Assembly: GCA_022495995.1 (NCBI GenBank)
Contig: JAFEMH010000337.1
Span: 248,001 to 312,000 of the forward strand
Direction: 5' to 3'
Length of the DNA: 64,000 nt
Origin: Adenophora triphylla var. japonica
Taxonomy: Eukaryota > Streptophyta > Magnoliopsida > Asterales > Campanulaceae
Position numbers and translations under genes: made by a program. Of the stretch, positions 10,248-20,523 are shown piece by piece (within the stretch, counting starts at the first letter, position 1; each line of letters begins with the position of its first letter). The notes under the pieces are model-generated. The model did no database searches and was not told the origin of the DNA. It worked only from the letters and a program-made list of their open reading frames with translations.

Positions 10248-13237
10248 CCATAAAACAAGAGGTAAACAAACTCCTTTGTACAGGTATCATCAAGGAGGTG
10301 TCCTACACTACCTGGCTAGCAAACGTAGTAATGGTCAAGAAAGCCATGTTTGTCGACTTCACCAACCTGAATGTAGCCTGCCCAAAAGACAGCTACCCAC
10401 TTCCGTAGATTGACTATTTAGTTGACTCGATAGCTGGACATGCCACACTCAGTTTCCTCGATGCTTATTCGGGGTACCATCAGATCAGGATGCATGAGGA
10501 GGACATAAAAAAGACTGCCTTCCAAGCTGCTGGAGGAGTATATTGCTACACAAAAATGCCCTTCGGGCTGAAGAATGTTGGGGCTACCTATCAAAGGATG
10601 GTGAATAAGGTCTTTGCTTCCCAGATTGGCCGAAACATGGAGGCCTACATCGAAGACATGGTCATCAAAACCAAGGCTGATCGTCACGTGGTCGACCTAA
10701 GGGAAACATTCGCCAATCTGCGAGCAAACGACATGAAGCTGAACCCGAGCAAGTGTGTCTTTAGGGTAGCTGCGGGCAAGGTTTTGGGGTTCCTAGTATC
10801 TCAGAGGGGTATTGAAGCTAATCCATAAAAAATAAAGGCTTTGGTATAGATGCAGGAACTAGCATGCATCAAGGAGGGGCAACGACTGAACGGTAGGGTG
10901 GCAGCATTGGGTTGCTTCATAACCAAGCCGGCGGAAAGGTCTCTCCCCTTCTTCAAAACTTTGAGGGGGACGAAAAAATTTGAGTGGACGACCGAATGTT
11001 CCTCGTCGTTCAAACAACTCAAGGAGTACCTTGCCTCTCCCCCATTGCTGAGTATCCCAGTCCAAGGAGAAATCTTGTATGTCTATCTCTCAGCTGGAGA
11101 TCGAGCAGTAGCTGCAATTTTGGTTAGAGAAGAAAAGGGCCCTCAGAAGCCAGTGTATTATGTAAGCAAGGCCTTGTCAGATGTAGAAGGAAGATATTTC
11201 AATGCTGAGAAGGTGGCCTATGCCTTGGTGGTTGCAGCTAAAAAACTAAGAGCATACTCCTCAGCCCACTCCATTTTCATGCTGACCAACACTTCATTGA
11301 GAAAGATACTGCATAAGCCAGAAAGTTCTGGTCGACTGCTCAACGGGTCCATTGAATTGACAGAATTTGACATTGAGTATCGACCTCGAAAAGCTTTGCA
11401 AGCTCAGCCTTTTGTGGACTTCTTGGTCGAGCTTACGTTCACCAAGGAAGATGACACAAAGAACACCCCAAAGGAAGGCTCAAAGGGGAAGGAACAGTCG
11501 AGCCAGCATGCAGTGAGCTTATCCGATGATTGTTGGAAGGTTTACTCAGATGGGTCAGCGACCAAGAACGTCAGTGGAGCTGGGATTGTGTTGATCGAGC
11601 CAGAACCCAGAAAGGCCTTTGAGGATTCTTTGAGGTTCAAATTCCAAGCCTCCAACAACCAGGCCGAGTATGAGGCTTTGATTACAGCAATTGAGTATGC
11701 TCAGTGCTTTGGGGCGACAAAATTCATAGCCTATTGTGACTCCCAGTTGATTGTGAACCAAGTCAAGGGAGAATACGAAGTGATCAACACAGTCCTGATC
11801 AAGTACTGCGAGCTGGTAAAGAAGCTGGTCTAAAACATAGAATTTTTGGAGATACAAAGGGTAGGCCGCGAAGAGAATGAATTGGCCGATCTACTTTCTA
11901 AACTAGCTACATCAGATGAGCAGCATGGAGAACAAGTCTCATACTTAGAGCATCCAGCATACGAATGAGTTCATGTTATATGCTCAGTCTACAACTCTAA
12001 GTGTTGCATTCACGAGATGAAGGCCTACATCGAAACAGGCAAGCTACCATCTGACGAGCAAAAAGCAAGAGCGATCAAGAAGAAGTCCCCAAGGTTTACC
12101 ATACATGGAGATGCACTATTTAGAAGATCTTTCATAAAGCCATTATTGAGGTACGTTCATCCTATAGAGGTCACCCAACTCTTGCACGAGGTACATTGTG
12201 GGGTATGTGGTGGACACCCGGGGGCCAGAACTTTGGCAGACAGAATACTTACCTTGGGATACTATTGGCCTCACCTAAGGGAAGACGCTCGTGAGTTCTT
12301 AAGAAAATGTGACAAGTGTCAAAGGTATGCCGACCTACCCAAGCTTTCAACAACCGAACAAGCTCCCATGGTCGCTGCTTGGTCGTTCGACATGTAGGGG
12401 GTGGATTTGATCGGACCCATCCCACCCGCCCGTGGAAATTGTAAGTACGTGATTGTAGCTATTGATTATTTCACCAAGTGGATCGAGGCTAAACCTTTAG
12501 CTAAGATGACTGAGGAAAACGCCATCAACTTCATCCACGACTACATTTGGTGTCGCTTTGGCGTGCCACATTAAATTGTGTTGGACAACGGGCTACAATT
12601 TTCAACAGCTTTTGAGACGGAGATGAATAGATTGGGAGTAAAACATTGGAAGTCTTCAGTCGCATATCCCCAAGGTAACGGATAAGAAAAAGCATCAAAC
12701 AAAGTTGTCTTGTCAGAACTAAGTAAGGGCCTCATTGGTCGTGCTGGTAGATGGTTGAACGAACTGCCCCTTGCTCTTTGGGCAGTCCACACAACCACTA
12801 GGGGGCCTATAGGGGAAACTCCATTTGCCCTTACTTTTGGATCGGAAGTTATGGCACCTGCAGAGCTACGACTTCCTAAGGCTAGGGTGGCTATGTTTGA
12901 TCAGAATCAAAATGACTCCAACAAGTTGCTCGACTTGGGCCTACTGGAAGAGAAACGGGTGACTGCTCAGCTCAGAATGGTAAACTACAAACAGAAAACC
13001 AAGGGCTATCACGACAAGAAGGTCAAGAAAAGATCATTCAATGTTGGGGACTACGTGTTAAGGAAAATCGAGGTAACATGAAGGAAAGCTGAATATAATA
13101 AGTTATCTCCGAACTGGGAAGGACCCTACATCGTAACTCGAATTGTTAAGGAAGGGACCTACATGATTGGCCATCTGGGAGGTGACGAGCTAAAACATCC
13201 TTGGCATGCTAGCCACTTAGTTAGATACTATTTTTGA
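10248..13237 (+). pseudogene. Gypsy C pol: RT, RNase H, aRNase H, integrase
   Basis: The reading starts inside RT (IKQEVNKLLCTGIIKEV). A few residues normally present between VKKA and VDF are missing, an apparent in-frame deletion near 10340. The RT active-site box is YIEDM (about 10650) instead of YxDD. RNase H spans about 10990-11440, and the second RNase H (YSDGSATKNVSGAGIVL) about 11530-11930. Integrase has an HHCC zinc-binding region (CGGHPGARTLADRI, KCDKCQRYADLP) at 12170-12350 and the catalytic core (AIDYFTKW, VLDNGLQF, YPQGNG) at 12400-12700. The C-terminus ends HPWHASHLVRYYF. At least eight in-frame stops or frameshifts break the gene; several are CAA to TAA or CGA to TGA type, consistent with C-to-T decay. 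Confidence 0.9.
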
Positions 13238-13360
13238 TTAAGCATCAATGTAACGACCTACTACATCAATGAAATAAAAGTTCCACTCACAAATGTTGTT
13301 ACACTTACATCTTATTCCACTCAGATTCGACTCTTAGTCAATCTCGAAATATCTAACAGG

Positions 13361-13560
13361 CTCGACCGAAGTCTTAAGTCAACCTCGTTCTTAAACAGGT
13401 TCGACTGAAGACTTAGGTTAGCCTCATTCCTTTAAACACGCTCGACTGAAGTCTTAAGTCAACCTCTTCCTTAAATAGATTCGACTGAAGACTTGGGTCT
13501 GACTCGTTCCTTTAAACAAGCTCGACTAAAACCGTAGTCAGCTTCGTTATTGACCAACTT
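13361..13560. repeat. Tandem GCTCGACTGAAGTCTTAAG array
   Basis: About five imperfect ~40-bp units between the gypsy C pol stop and the antisense ORF region, each with a GACTGAAG(T/A)CTTA core followed by TCGTTCCTTTAAAC-like sequence. The array sits between convergent transcription units. Confidence 0.65.
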
Positions 13561-13789
13561 ATCTGACTAAGACTTTGGTCGATCTACTACTTAATCTAGT
13601 TCAACATAAAGACAGAAATATGAATCATAATAAAATGGTTCAGCAGTCAACTAGCATTAAATAAAAGTCCCCCAAAAGCGGGCTAGGACTTGTGCAAATA
13701 TAAATGTTACGAGTTAAATGCCTCCCAAATCGGGCCAAGGCATTGACAATCAGACATAACAAGAATGAAAATTGTTTGGAAATTGTTCA

Positions 13790-16600
13790 TTACAAAAACA
13801 AACTAAGAGTGGGAAATGGATCAGCTATCTTGGTTATCTTGGGCCTGCTCTTGGTGCTGCTGCTGACCACCTTGCTCGGCTTCATGAAAGACTTGGTCTT
13901 GGGTGACCTCATCTTCCTCTTTGGCTTTGTCAGCCTCCTCCAGTTCTTGAAGTATGATATTAAAATTCCTTTGTTTGACTTGAGGGGCAACCCAAGGCTA
14001 TGCCCCATACTCAGCATCCTGTTGGGCTATCACAACTAGGTCATTGGCAGAATAGGGGACTAAAGGATGCCAGCTCGAGCTGCCATGTCATATTTATCAG
14101 CAAAGGCCCATTCGGCCAGCTTCTCAAGAGGCAACTCGATGGAAGAATCCACCACAGCACGGCGGGCCATGTGTTGGGGCCCAACATCATAGAAATCCCT
14201 AGCTCGGGATACTATAATGTCGTAACACTCATCACTATTTTTGAAGGCCTCCATTGTCGCCTATTCTCGGGCCTGGGCCTCCTCTTCCCACCTGAGCCAG
14301 GCTGCTTGTTGATCTTCACCCATCTTGATCACTCGAGCATTGCGCTCTCGGACCAAGTCAGTCCGTTTGCCTAGATCTTCCTCCAGCTTGGTTTTCTCAG
14401 CCTTGGCCGCAGCAGCCTCCTCATCCATGTTAGCCTTCATAGAAGCTAGCTGCTCCCATGCCAGCTTCAGGTCGACAAGAGCTTCATCCTGCTCCTTCTC
14501 AGAATTGGTATAGGCAGCTCAAACTGCATGGAGCTCAGAGTCGGAGTTAGCAAGCCTTTCCCTCAATTCAACAGCCTCCCTGGCCTTCCTCAAATATTTG
14601 GTCAAAGCAATCTGCTCCTTTTCCAGAGATGCTCTCTAGCTGCTTTTGACTTGCTCAATCAGAGCAAGAGACTGCACAACAGAAAGAGAAAAGGTTAAGT
14701 ACAACAGTTATAAAAAATATAGCGACCAAGATCAATGACGACCAAACAGAAAAATAGAAAAAGAGAAAAGCATAAAGTATTGCCTCGGAATGGAGGAGGC
14801 CCGATCGGTCGTTGAATTCTTTCGGGGTAAGCCCCTCCTCAGTAAAGTGGGCCAGCAGATCCTATCTGCAGCCCTCCTCCCGATCACCTGCCCCAATCCC
14901 AGCTCGGGATAATGGCGGCTGGAGTTGTCGATCCCAGTAAGGGGAGGGACGTCACTAAGCTTCTCTACTAAATTCTGCACTTCGTCAGTGCTTCTGGTTT
15001 GATGAGTTTGAGGTGGGGGTGGGTTAGAAGTAGAGGCCATCGCATTTTAAGTGCCAGCTCTGTCATGTGCTGGGTCGACCCTCGACCTCTTCAACCGGTT
15101 CAAAGGAAGAGCATCATCCTCATCTTCTTGCTCAACATCCTCGAGCACCAGATCAACAAAATTAAGGGGATCAGCCCCAACTGGTTCTTGGCGTGGCTCG
15201 AAACCCGAAGCTAGCTCGGTCGAAGTGTCGACCTCACACTCTGCCCCAGCAGTTTGTTTCTATCCTCCGCTTCCTTCTCTCGACTGGCACAGGCATTATC
15301 AGTTCCTTGGGCCTTCTTGTTCCTCCTCCTTTCACTCAAGGCGACGATGCGGTTCATATTGGCTTCTTGGTCGGGGGTAAGAACTGGACGATCAAAAGAA
15401 GAACAGTTAGCAAAAGAAGTATGCGAGCAAAAATCTACAAATCAAGGAAAGAAAAAGCAAGTAAACACTTAACCACTAAAGTGAGGGATATGTCTTCAGT
15501 GGTTGGCTGTCTTCTTACAAAAGTGACACTAAGACTCAAATCTTTCCCATTCATGGATGACCCATTCGGGATACCTAAGACTTTGAATTATGGGCACTAG
15601 GGGGGCTATCTCTCCATCACCCCCAGCATCATGCCGGCATGAATGAAATAATCTTTGTTCGACCCTAAGGTGGACCAGCTGATAGTACTCCTCTGAGCTA
15701 CCAATATCAGCCTTCTATACAACAAGTATCAGATGGGCGTTCCATCCAGAAACTTTGTCCGGCAAGTTGATAAATAGTTTTGGGCCTTTGGCTTTGGCTG
15801 GGGTACTGATCCCAAAGGTCTTATCATTGACCACCACCTTGAAGAATATCCTAAATACTTCATGCACGGTTCGTACCCAACAAATCAGCAGACTATAGCA
15901 AAGCATACAAGTACCCTGACGGTGTTGGCTCCTAGTTGCATAGGGACCACAGCCAAACACTCCAAGAATTCACAATTGAACGGGTCGAGGGGGAGGCGTA
16001 GCCCAGCCTCAAACTGGTCATAGTAGAAGGCTACCATGGCTGGATCCAGGGCCCAATGTGTCCAAGATTGGGCCTTCCTTTGTTTCTCTGTATAGTGGGT
16101 TAGGTGGAAATCCTCCCTGGAGACCTCGAAGAAGTCATGCAGGATCTTGATTCTCGAGTCAGCATTCTTCTTTCCAACTGCCGGCCTGGGGGCCACGTAT
16201 CCTCTCTCATTACGGCCTGGAACGACCGTCGAGCAGAAGGCATCCACAATATTGCCATAGAGGAGCTCGACGAGGTAGAATCCGTGGGTCGATGTTGATC
16301 TGCCATATCTACGGAAGACACAGAAATAGGGGAATCAGTCCTAGTCGATGTATGTTCTGAGCTACCTATGGGAGACCTAGATTCCCCTGGGAATTCTAAT
16401 CTTTCTCTAGGAAAGGGGGGTTTATTGGTTTTGATATAAAAGATAATAAGGTGGTCGATCAGGTTATTGAAGAAACGAAAGCGGACAATCCGTGGATCAT
16501 CCACCTCTAAGTCCCCCATACTTTCTCCAGCTGGAAACCCTAACTCTCCGTAAAATAAACCCCACCTATATAAGATGGAGATACACTCCTCCCTCGCCAT
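13790..16600 (-). pseudogene. Antisense ORF of gypsy C, transposon-domain protein with coiled coil (broken)
   Basis: Minus-strand frames from 16600 down to 13790 read as one decayed gene. The N-terminal part (16600-16100, MAREECISILYRWGLFYGEL) is followed by 16247-15885, with FYYDQFEAGLRLPLDPFNCE and LGANTVRVLVCFAIVC. That pattern resembles the plant 'putative gypsy-type transposon' domain (Pfam Transposase_28, recalled, not searched). The 14640-14060 part is rich in E, K, A and L (MKANMDEEAAAAKAEKTKLE), as in a coiled coil. The frame is lost several times. Antisense ORFs downstream of pol are known in Tat-lineage elements such as maize Grande. Role unknown; introns cannot be excluded as the cause of some frame changes. 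Confidence 0.6.
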
Positions 16601-17087
16601 CTCCTTCCATGGACCCTCTAGAACCCTAAGATTTCGAGAGTTATATCCATATCTAACACCTGGTTCGCAGCCAAAGGTCCTAGCTACGGCAGAATCGAAG
16701 AAAAAGCTTGAAATTAAACCTAATTACAGAGGAATAGAGGGGTACCTTGGTTAAATTGAAGAAGAAGGAACTCAACGATGAAGCGGAATGCTAGGTTACG
16801 CCAGAAAATTGATTTGCTTTGCTTTTGTTCTTGCTGAGGGTTTTTTAGAATTAAGGGTTTGTAAAGTTCTGATTGGAAAAAGTTTCTCCTTTTTATATGT
16901 TTCCAAATCCTTTCCTGAATTGGAAAGGGTAGGAGGCACAACGGTTGATTAAGTCAATTAATGCCAGCAACGGTTCCCCAGACGAATGTCCAAGTGCCGG
17001 CGTCATATAATCATTACGGAATTACAGTGCCTTAACGCATCCAACCGTCAAAAAAGTCAATGGTCGAGATCAAGCCACGTCAACTCA

Positions 17088-17138
17088 GTCGACCATCCAA
17101 CAACGTCGACCATTCAACAACGTCGACCATCCAACAAC
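17088..17138. repeat. Three 17-bp tandem repeats
   Basis: Unit GTCGACCATCCAACAAC, three copies with one substitution, just upstream of the gypsy C LTR. GTCGACC is also scattered through this LTR and the related LTR at 52987-53653. Confidence 0.75.
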
Positions 17139-17201
17139 GAGATATGTAAGGCTCTACAAATTTTTCATAACTTTCTGGTCGACAAAGTCAACTCAGAAAG
17201 T

Positions 17202-17652
17202 TGAGGGTCACTGAACGGAATAAATATGACGGGCCAGGCCCAACAAGTGAAGCCCAACATTTTGGCCACCAGTTTACTTTATTATTGAATGGGTCGGCCC
17301 AATTGCTACATTGCCAATGGCCCAACATCGATCAGTCGACCTAGCTCATTGTCCGACCATCCGTGGTCCCAACCTAACTTTGTCCGACATACGATCAAAT
17401 ACTTATACAATTATTATCAAGCCAAAGTACAAAGTCAGGTCGCACTTGGCTATTCAGTCGACCTCGACCTACTAACACGTGCGCCAACCCACGTCGTTAT
17501 TTATAACCGCCTCCTACTTTCTCAGAGTCACTTACGCCAGCATTATTCCCGTGATTCTAGGGATTCAACATGATCTTACATCAACACTATAGATACCTAA
17601 CAACTTCCAACGTTCAAGGGTAATGTCTTATTTGCTATTTGAATAATCACTT
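17202..17652 (+). repeat. 3' LTR of gypsy C, first part
   Basis: Homologous to 52987-53430 of element F: both have GGGCC-rich starts, a GTCGACCTAG..CATTGTCCGACC block, TCGACCTCGACCTA, and a TATTTATAA or TATAAATA box (here about 17498). The start at TG 17202 is approximate. The LTR is interrupted at 17652 by the Sirevirus; the last five bases, CACTT at 17648-17652, are the target duplication. The remaining LTR is 28372-28526, giving ~606 bp in total versus ~667 bp in element F. Confidence 0.7.
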
Positions 17653-18631
17653 TGTTAGTACAGACTGTGGGTGTTACCACAGGTGCTATCACTGGCAGTT
17701 GGGTGTTACCCGAACTGGAATGATTTGTAATTTCATAATTCTTTCCATATTAAATTATATCCTAATGTCTAATATTATTTGCAAGATATGTGTGTTTGTT
17801 GGTCCATATTTCAGGTTAATACATGGTTGGATTAATTGCTAAAGACAAGGAAGAAGTTGTTGAAGGAGTTATTCGTAAATGGAGATTTACGAATAAACTT
17901 TGCTTGGTCCATATTATTTGTTGATAAAAGAAAAACGTGGGAAGACCAAGTCTTGGGATTGTTGCTGATTATTAGAAGAGTACAATGGCAAGAAAGCAAG
18001 AGAGTACAAGGTGATGAAGCAAGGACTTGGGGTTCAAGTTTCGGTTGCTACATTTTAGGAGGAGTTGGCTCATGAAGAGGAATCAAGCCAAGAATTATTC
18101 TCCACTCCTCTCACACGTTTTTAACAAGAAGGGCTATTATTTTGGAGTAGCCTCCAAGGCATTTGAAGGCTATAAATAGGCTAGGTGTGGTTCATTTGAA
18201 GTATGCCAAATATCAAATATCAATCACACACACCTTAGCACAAGAGAGACAAAGTTCTTTGGTTCGCATAATCCTTCCTTCCTTTTGATTCTAGCTTAAA
18301 CACTGAGTGTTTAAGAGAGTGTTGGCTAAGGATAGGATTCGTGCTTTGTCTCATTTAGTTCCATAGAGCATCATCATTGTATTAGCAATAGGGAACTTTC
18401 GGCTTTGTAATTTTTCTATATTGATTATAAAGTCTTTGCCATCTAGGCACACTCAAGTTATATATTTATATAACTTGAGAAAATTATATCTTGTGTTATT
18501 TATTTCCACTGCACAAAGTTTTTACAAATTATTTAATTTGGTGTGTGTGTGCTGTCCGTCAGTGTGTTATCCAAGGTGTTGGGTAACATCTACGGTAACA
18601 TCTCTTTCCAGTGAAGCCATTGACAATTTCA
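17653..18631 (+). repeat. 5' LTR of Sirevirus
   Basis: 979 bp, TGTTAGTACAG to GACAATTTCA. It contains two exact GGTGTTACC sites (17670-17678, 17702-17710), a TATA box and, near the end, a (GT)n tract with clustered GTGTTAT, GGGTAAC and GGTAACA motifs. Short ORFs inside are not coding. Confidence 0.95.
18171..18180 (+). promoter_or_regulatory. TATA box of Sirevirus 5' LTR
   Basis: TATAAATAGG, conserved at 27906-27915 in the 3' LTR; the only strong TATA motif in the LTR. It would drive genomic RNA. Confidence 0.6.
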
Positions 18632-18633
18632 AT

Positions 18634-18645
18634 TGGTATCAGAGC
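18634..18645 (+). other. Primer binding site, initiator tRNA-Met type
   Basis: TGGTATCAGAGC begins two bases after the LTR end. This is the standard plant copia PBS complementary to the 3' end of initiator tRNA-Met. Confidence 0.9.
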
Positions 18646-18683
18646 AGGTCACTTGACGATACTAAGTGCTTGGTCTAGGTGTC

Positions 18684-20372
18684 ATGGCTTATTATCCGGC
18701 TAATCCTAACCATAAGCGTCTTCCTATGTTAGATGGCTCGAATTATTGTTATTGGAAGATCCGTCTACGCTCGCATATCAAATCAATTGATCTTCGAGCA
18801 TGGCGATCTATAACAAATGGTTACTCCTTACCAATGTTACCTGCTGATGAGGATGGTGACGTGCAAGTCAAACCTGAATCAGAATGGAACATGGAAGAGA
18901 TCACCCAAGCTAATTTCAATGAAAAGGCACTTAATGCCATTTTTGAGTGGGTTGATATGCATATTTTCAAACTTATTCAAAATAGTTCCACTGCAAAAGA
19001 AGCATGGGATATTTTACAACGTTTTTGTGAAGGTGATGGCAGTGTGCGTGAAACTAAGCTTAGGGGTCTTACTAGCAGATTTGAAAGATTAAGGATGGGT
19101 GAAAATGAAACTATTTCTTCTTATTTTGAAAAATTATTTGATATTGCTAATAAGTGTCAATTGTTGGGTGAACCTTTTACCAACAAACAACTTGTCTCAA
19201 AAGCAATTAGAACCCTTTCCGAGCGTTTTAATATGAAAGTTTCATCTATTGAAGAGGCTCACAATCTTTCAACTATGGATATCAATTCTTTAATGAGTAT
19301 TTTGAAAAACTTTGAGTTAAATCTCCTAGATCAAAGTGAAGCATCTAAGGGGAAAAATGTTGTTTTGAAAACTCAAACCTCGAGTTCTTTGGAAGAAAAT
19401 GAAGATGAGGTTTTTGAAGAAATTGATGAGAATGCTAGTGTTGCTTTACTTGCTAGAAAGTACAATTCTATGGTTAGAAAGTATAAAAATGAAAAAATGC
19501 AGGTGAAAGCAAAGGAGAAGCAAACCAAGGTTTATGATTCGATGCCAAAAAGGACTTTCCCATCTAACCCAAAGTCGAACCCAAGAAGAGCATCTTCAGA
19601 TCAGTTAAGGTCTGATCCAAAACACATTGAATCCATTCAATGTCATGCTTGCTCGAGTTGGGGTCACTATTCCAATGAGTGTGCAAATACACTAAGGAAG
19701 AGAGAAAAGAACCTATGGGTTTCTCTCAGTGACGATGAGGATGAAGGACCATCTCAGGAGGAAGAATCTGATCAAACAACCATGTTTGTCACTGTAAGTA
19801 ACACAGAAAAGGACAGTGTCACCCAAGGTGTTATCCAGTCTGAGATAACACCTGTGATCACACCCGACATGTATGATGAATTATGTGATAATAATGATGT
19901 TTGTTTTGTTAGCTCTTCTAACCCTGATACAGGAAGTACACAAGAGAATGAGCAGAGCAAAGATGACCTCATCTCCGGGTTGAAAGACCTTTATGAGGCG
20001 TTGCTCGTAGAATGGAAGAAAGAGAACAATTTGGTTAAGTCCTTAACCAAGAAGAATGAAGGACTCCAGGCCTATGTGACTCATATGAAGATTCAAGCAA
20101 CCAAGAGAGAAATCGAGCTTGAAAGAGTAAAAGGCAATTTGACTCTAGCCGAAACCACCTTGAAGAAGCTCAACACCGGATCTACCAAATTGGATGAGAT
20201 CTTGAACTTGAGTACACCTCTCAGAGCAGGTATTGGTTTCCAAGAATCTTTGAATAGTATTATTTCTACTTTGTCTATGAATGATAATGAAAATTGTTTT
20301 GTTAAGGAACGGTTTTTTGACAAAGATTCTTCTTCAAAAGTATCATGTGACAAAGGGAAGGTGACATTTTAA
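18684..20372 (+). CDS. gag: Sirevirus Gag
   Basis: Structural capsid and nucleocapsid protein of the virus-like particle. The frame opens at 18666, but the methionine at 18684 (MAYYPANPNHKRLPMLDGSN) fits the usual copia Gag start, giving 562 residues. Residues ~20-200 carry a copia Gag capsid region (YWKIRLRSHIKSID, AKEAWDILQRFCEG). A CCHC zinc knuckle CHACSSWGHYSNEC lies at about 19640-19682. The C-terminal ~150 residues are acidic, then charged and helical (KDLYEALLVEWKKENNLVKS), compatible with a coiled coil as in other long Sirevirus Gags. Between them sits a VTQGVIQSEITPVITPD segment encoded by the GTGTTAYCC-type motifs found throughout this element. The frame is intact and ends in TAA; protease lies in another frame beyond it. 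Confidence 0.85.
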   Translation: MAYYPANPNHKRLPMLDGSNYCYWKIRLRSHIKSIDLRAWRSITNGYSLPMLPADEDGDVQVKPESEWNMEEITQANFNEKALNAIFEWVDMHIFKLIQNSSTAKEAWDILQRFCEGDGSVRETKLRGLTSRFERLRMGENETISSYFEKLFDIANKCQLLGEPFTNKQLVSKAIRTLSERFNMKVSSIEEAHNLSTMDINSLMSILKNFELNLLDQSEASKGKNVVLKTQTSSSLEENEDEVFEEIDENASVALLARKYNSMVRKYKNEKMQVKAKEKQTKVYDSMPKRTFPSNPKSNPRRASSDQLRSDPKHIESIQCHACSSWGHYSNECANTLRKREKNLWVSLSDDEDEGPSQEEESDQTTMFVTVSNTEKDSVTQGVIQSEITPVITPDMYDELCDNNDVCFVSSSNPDTGSTQENEQSKDDLISGLKDLYEALLVEWKKENNLVKSLTKKNEGLQAYVTHMKIQATKREIELERVKGNLTLAETTLKKLNTGSTKLDEILNLSTPLRAGIGFQESLNSIISTLSMNDNENCFVKERFFDKDSSSKVSCDKGKVTF

Positions 20373-20523
20373 AAATAAATGCCATATTGTTTCGAAAAAA
20401 TTGACCAGTCCCTTGGTGTTACCTAAGGTGTTGCCCAGCACACAGGATAACACACCCAGTCAGAATGGTAAAAATTCAAAAAAAGTGTGGAAACCAAAAG
20501 CTAATCTGAGATGTGATGTTGTT

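Larger units (their letters stand above)
10248..17652 (+). mobile_element. Tat-type Ty3/gypsy element C (main part; LTR continues at 28372-28526)
   Basis: It contains RT, RNase H, a second archaeal-type RNase H and integrase in that order, then a long 3' region with an antisense ORF, then an LTR. RT before integrase and the extra RNase H are diagnostic of the Tat lineage. The 5' half is missing because the RT gene is cut at 10248 by antisense element T; it may lie upstream of the window. The 3' LTR is split by the Sirevirus at 17653-28366. Confidence 0.85.

Noticed and set aside
17639..18075. Short ORFs repeated at 27377-27810
   Set aside because: They are within the Sirevirus LTRs and duplicated only because the LTR is.
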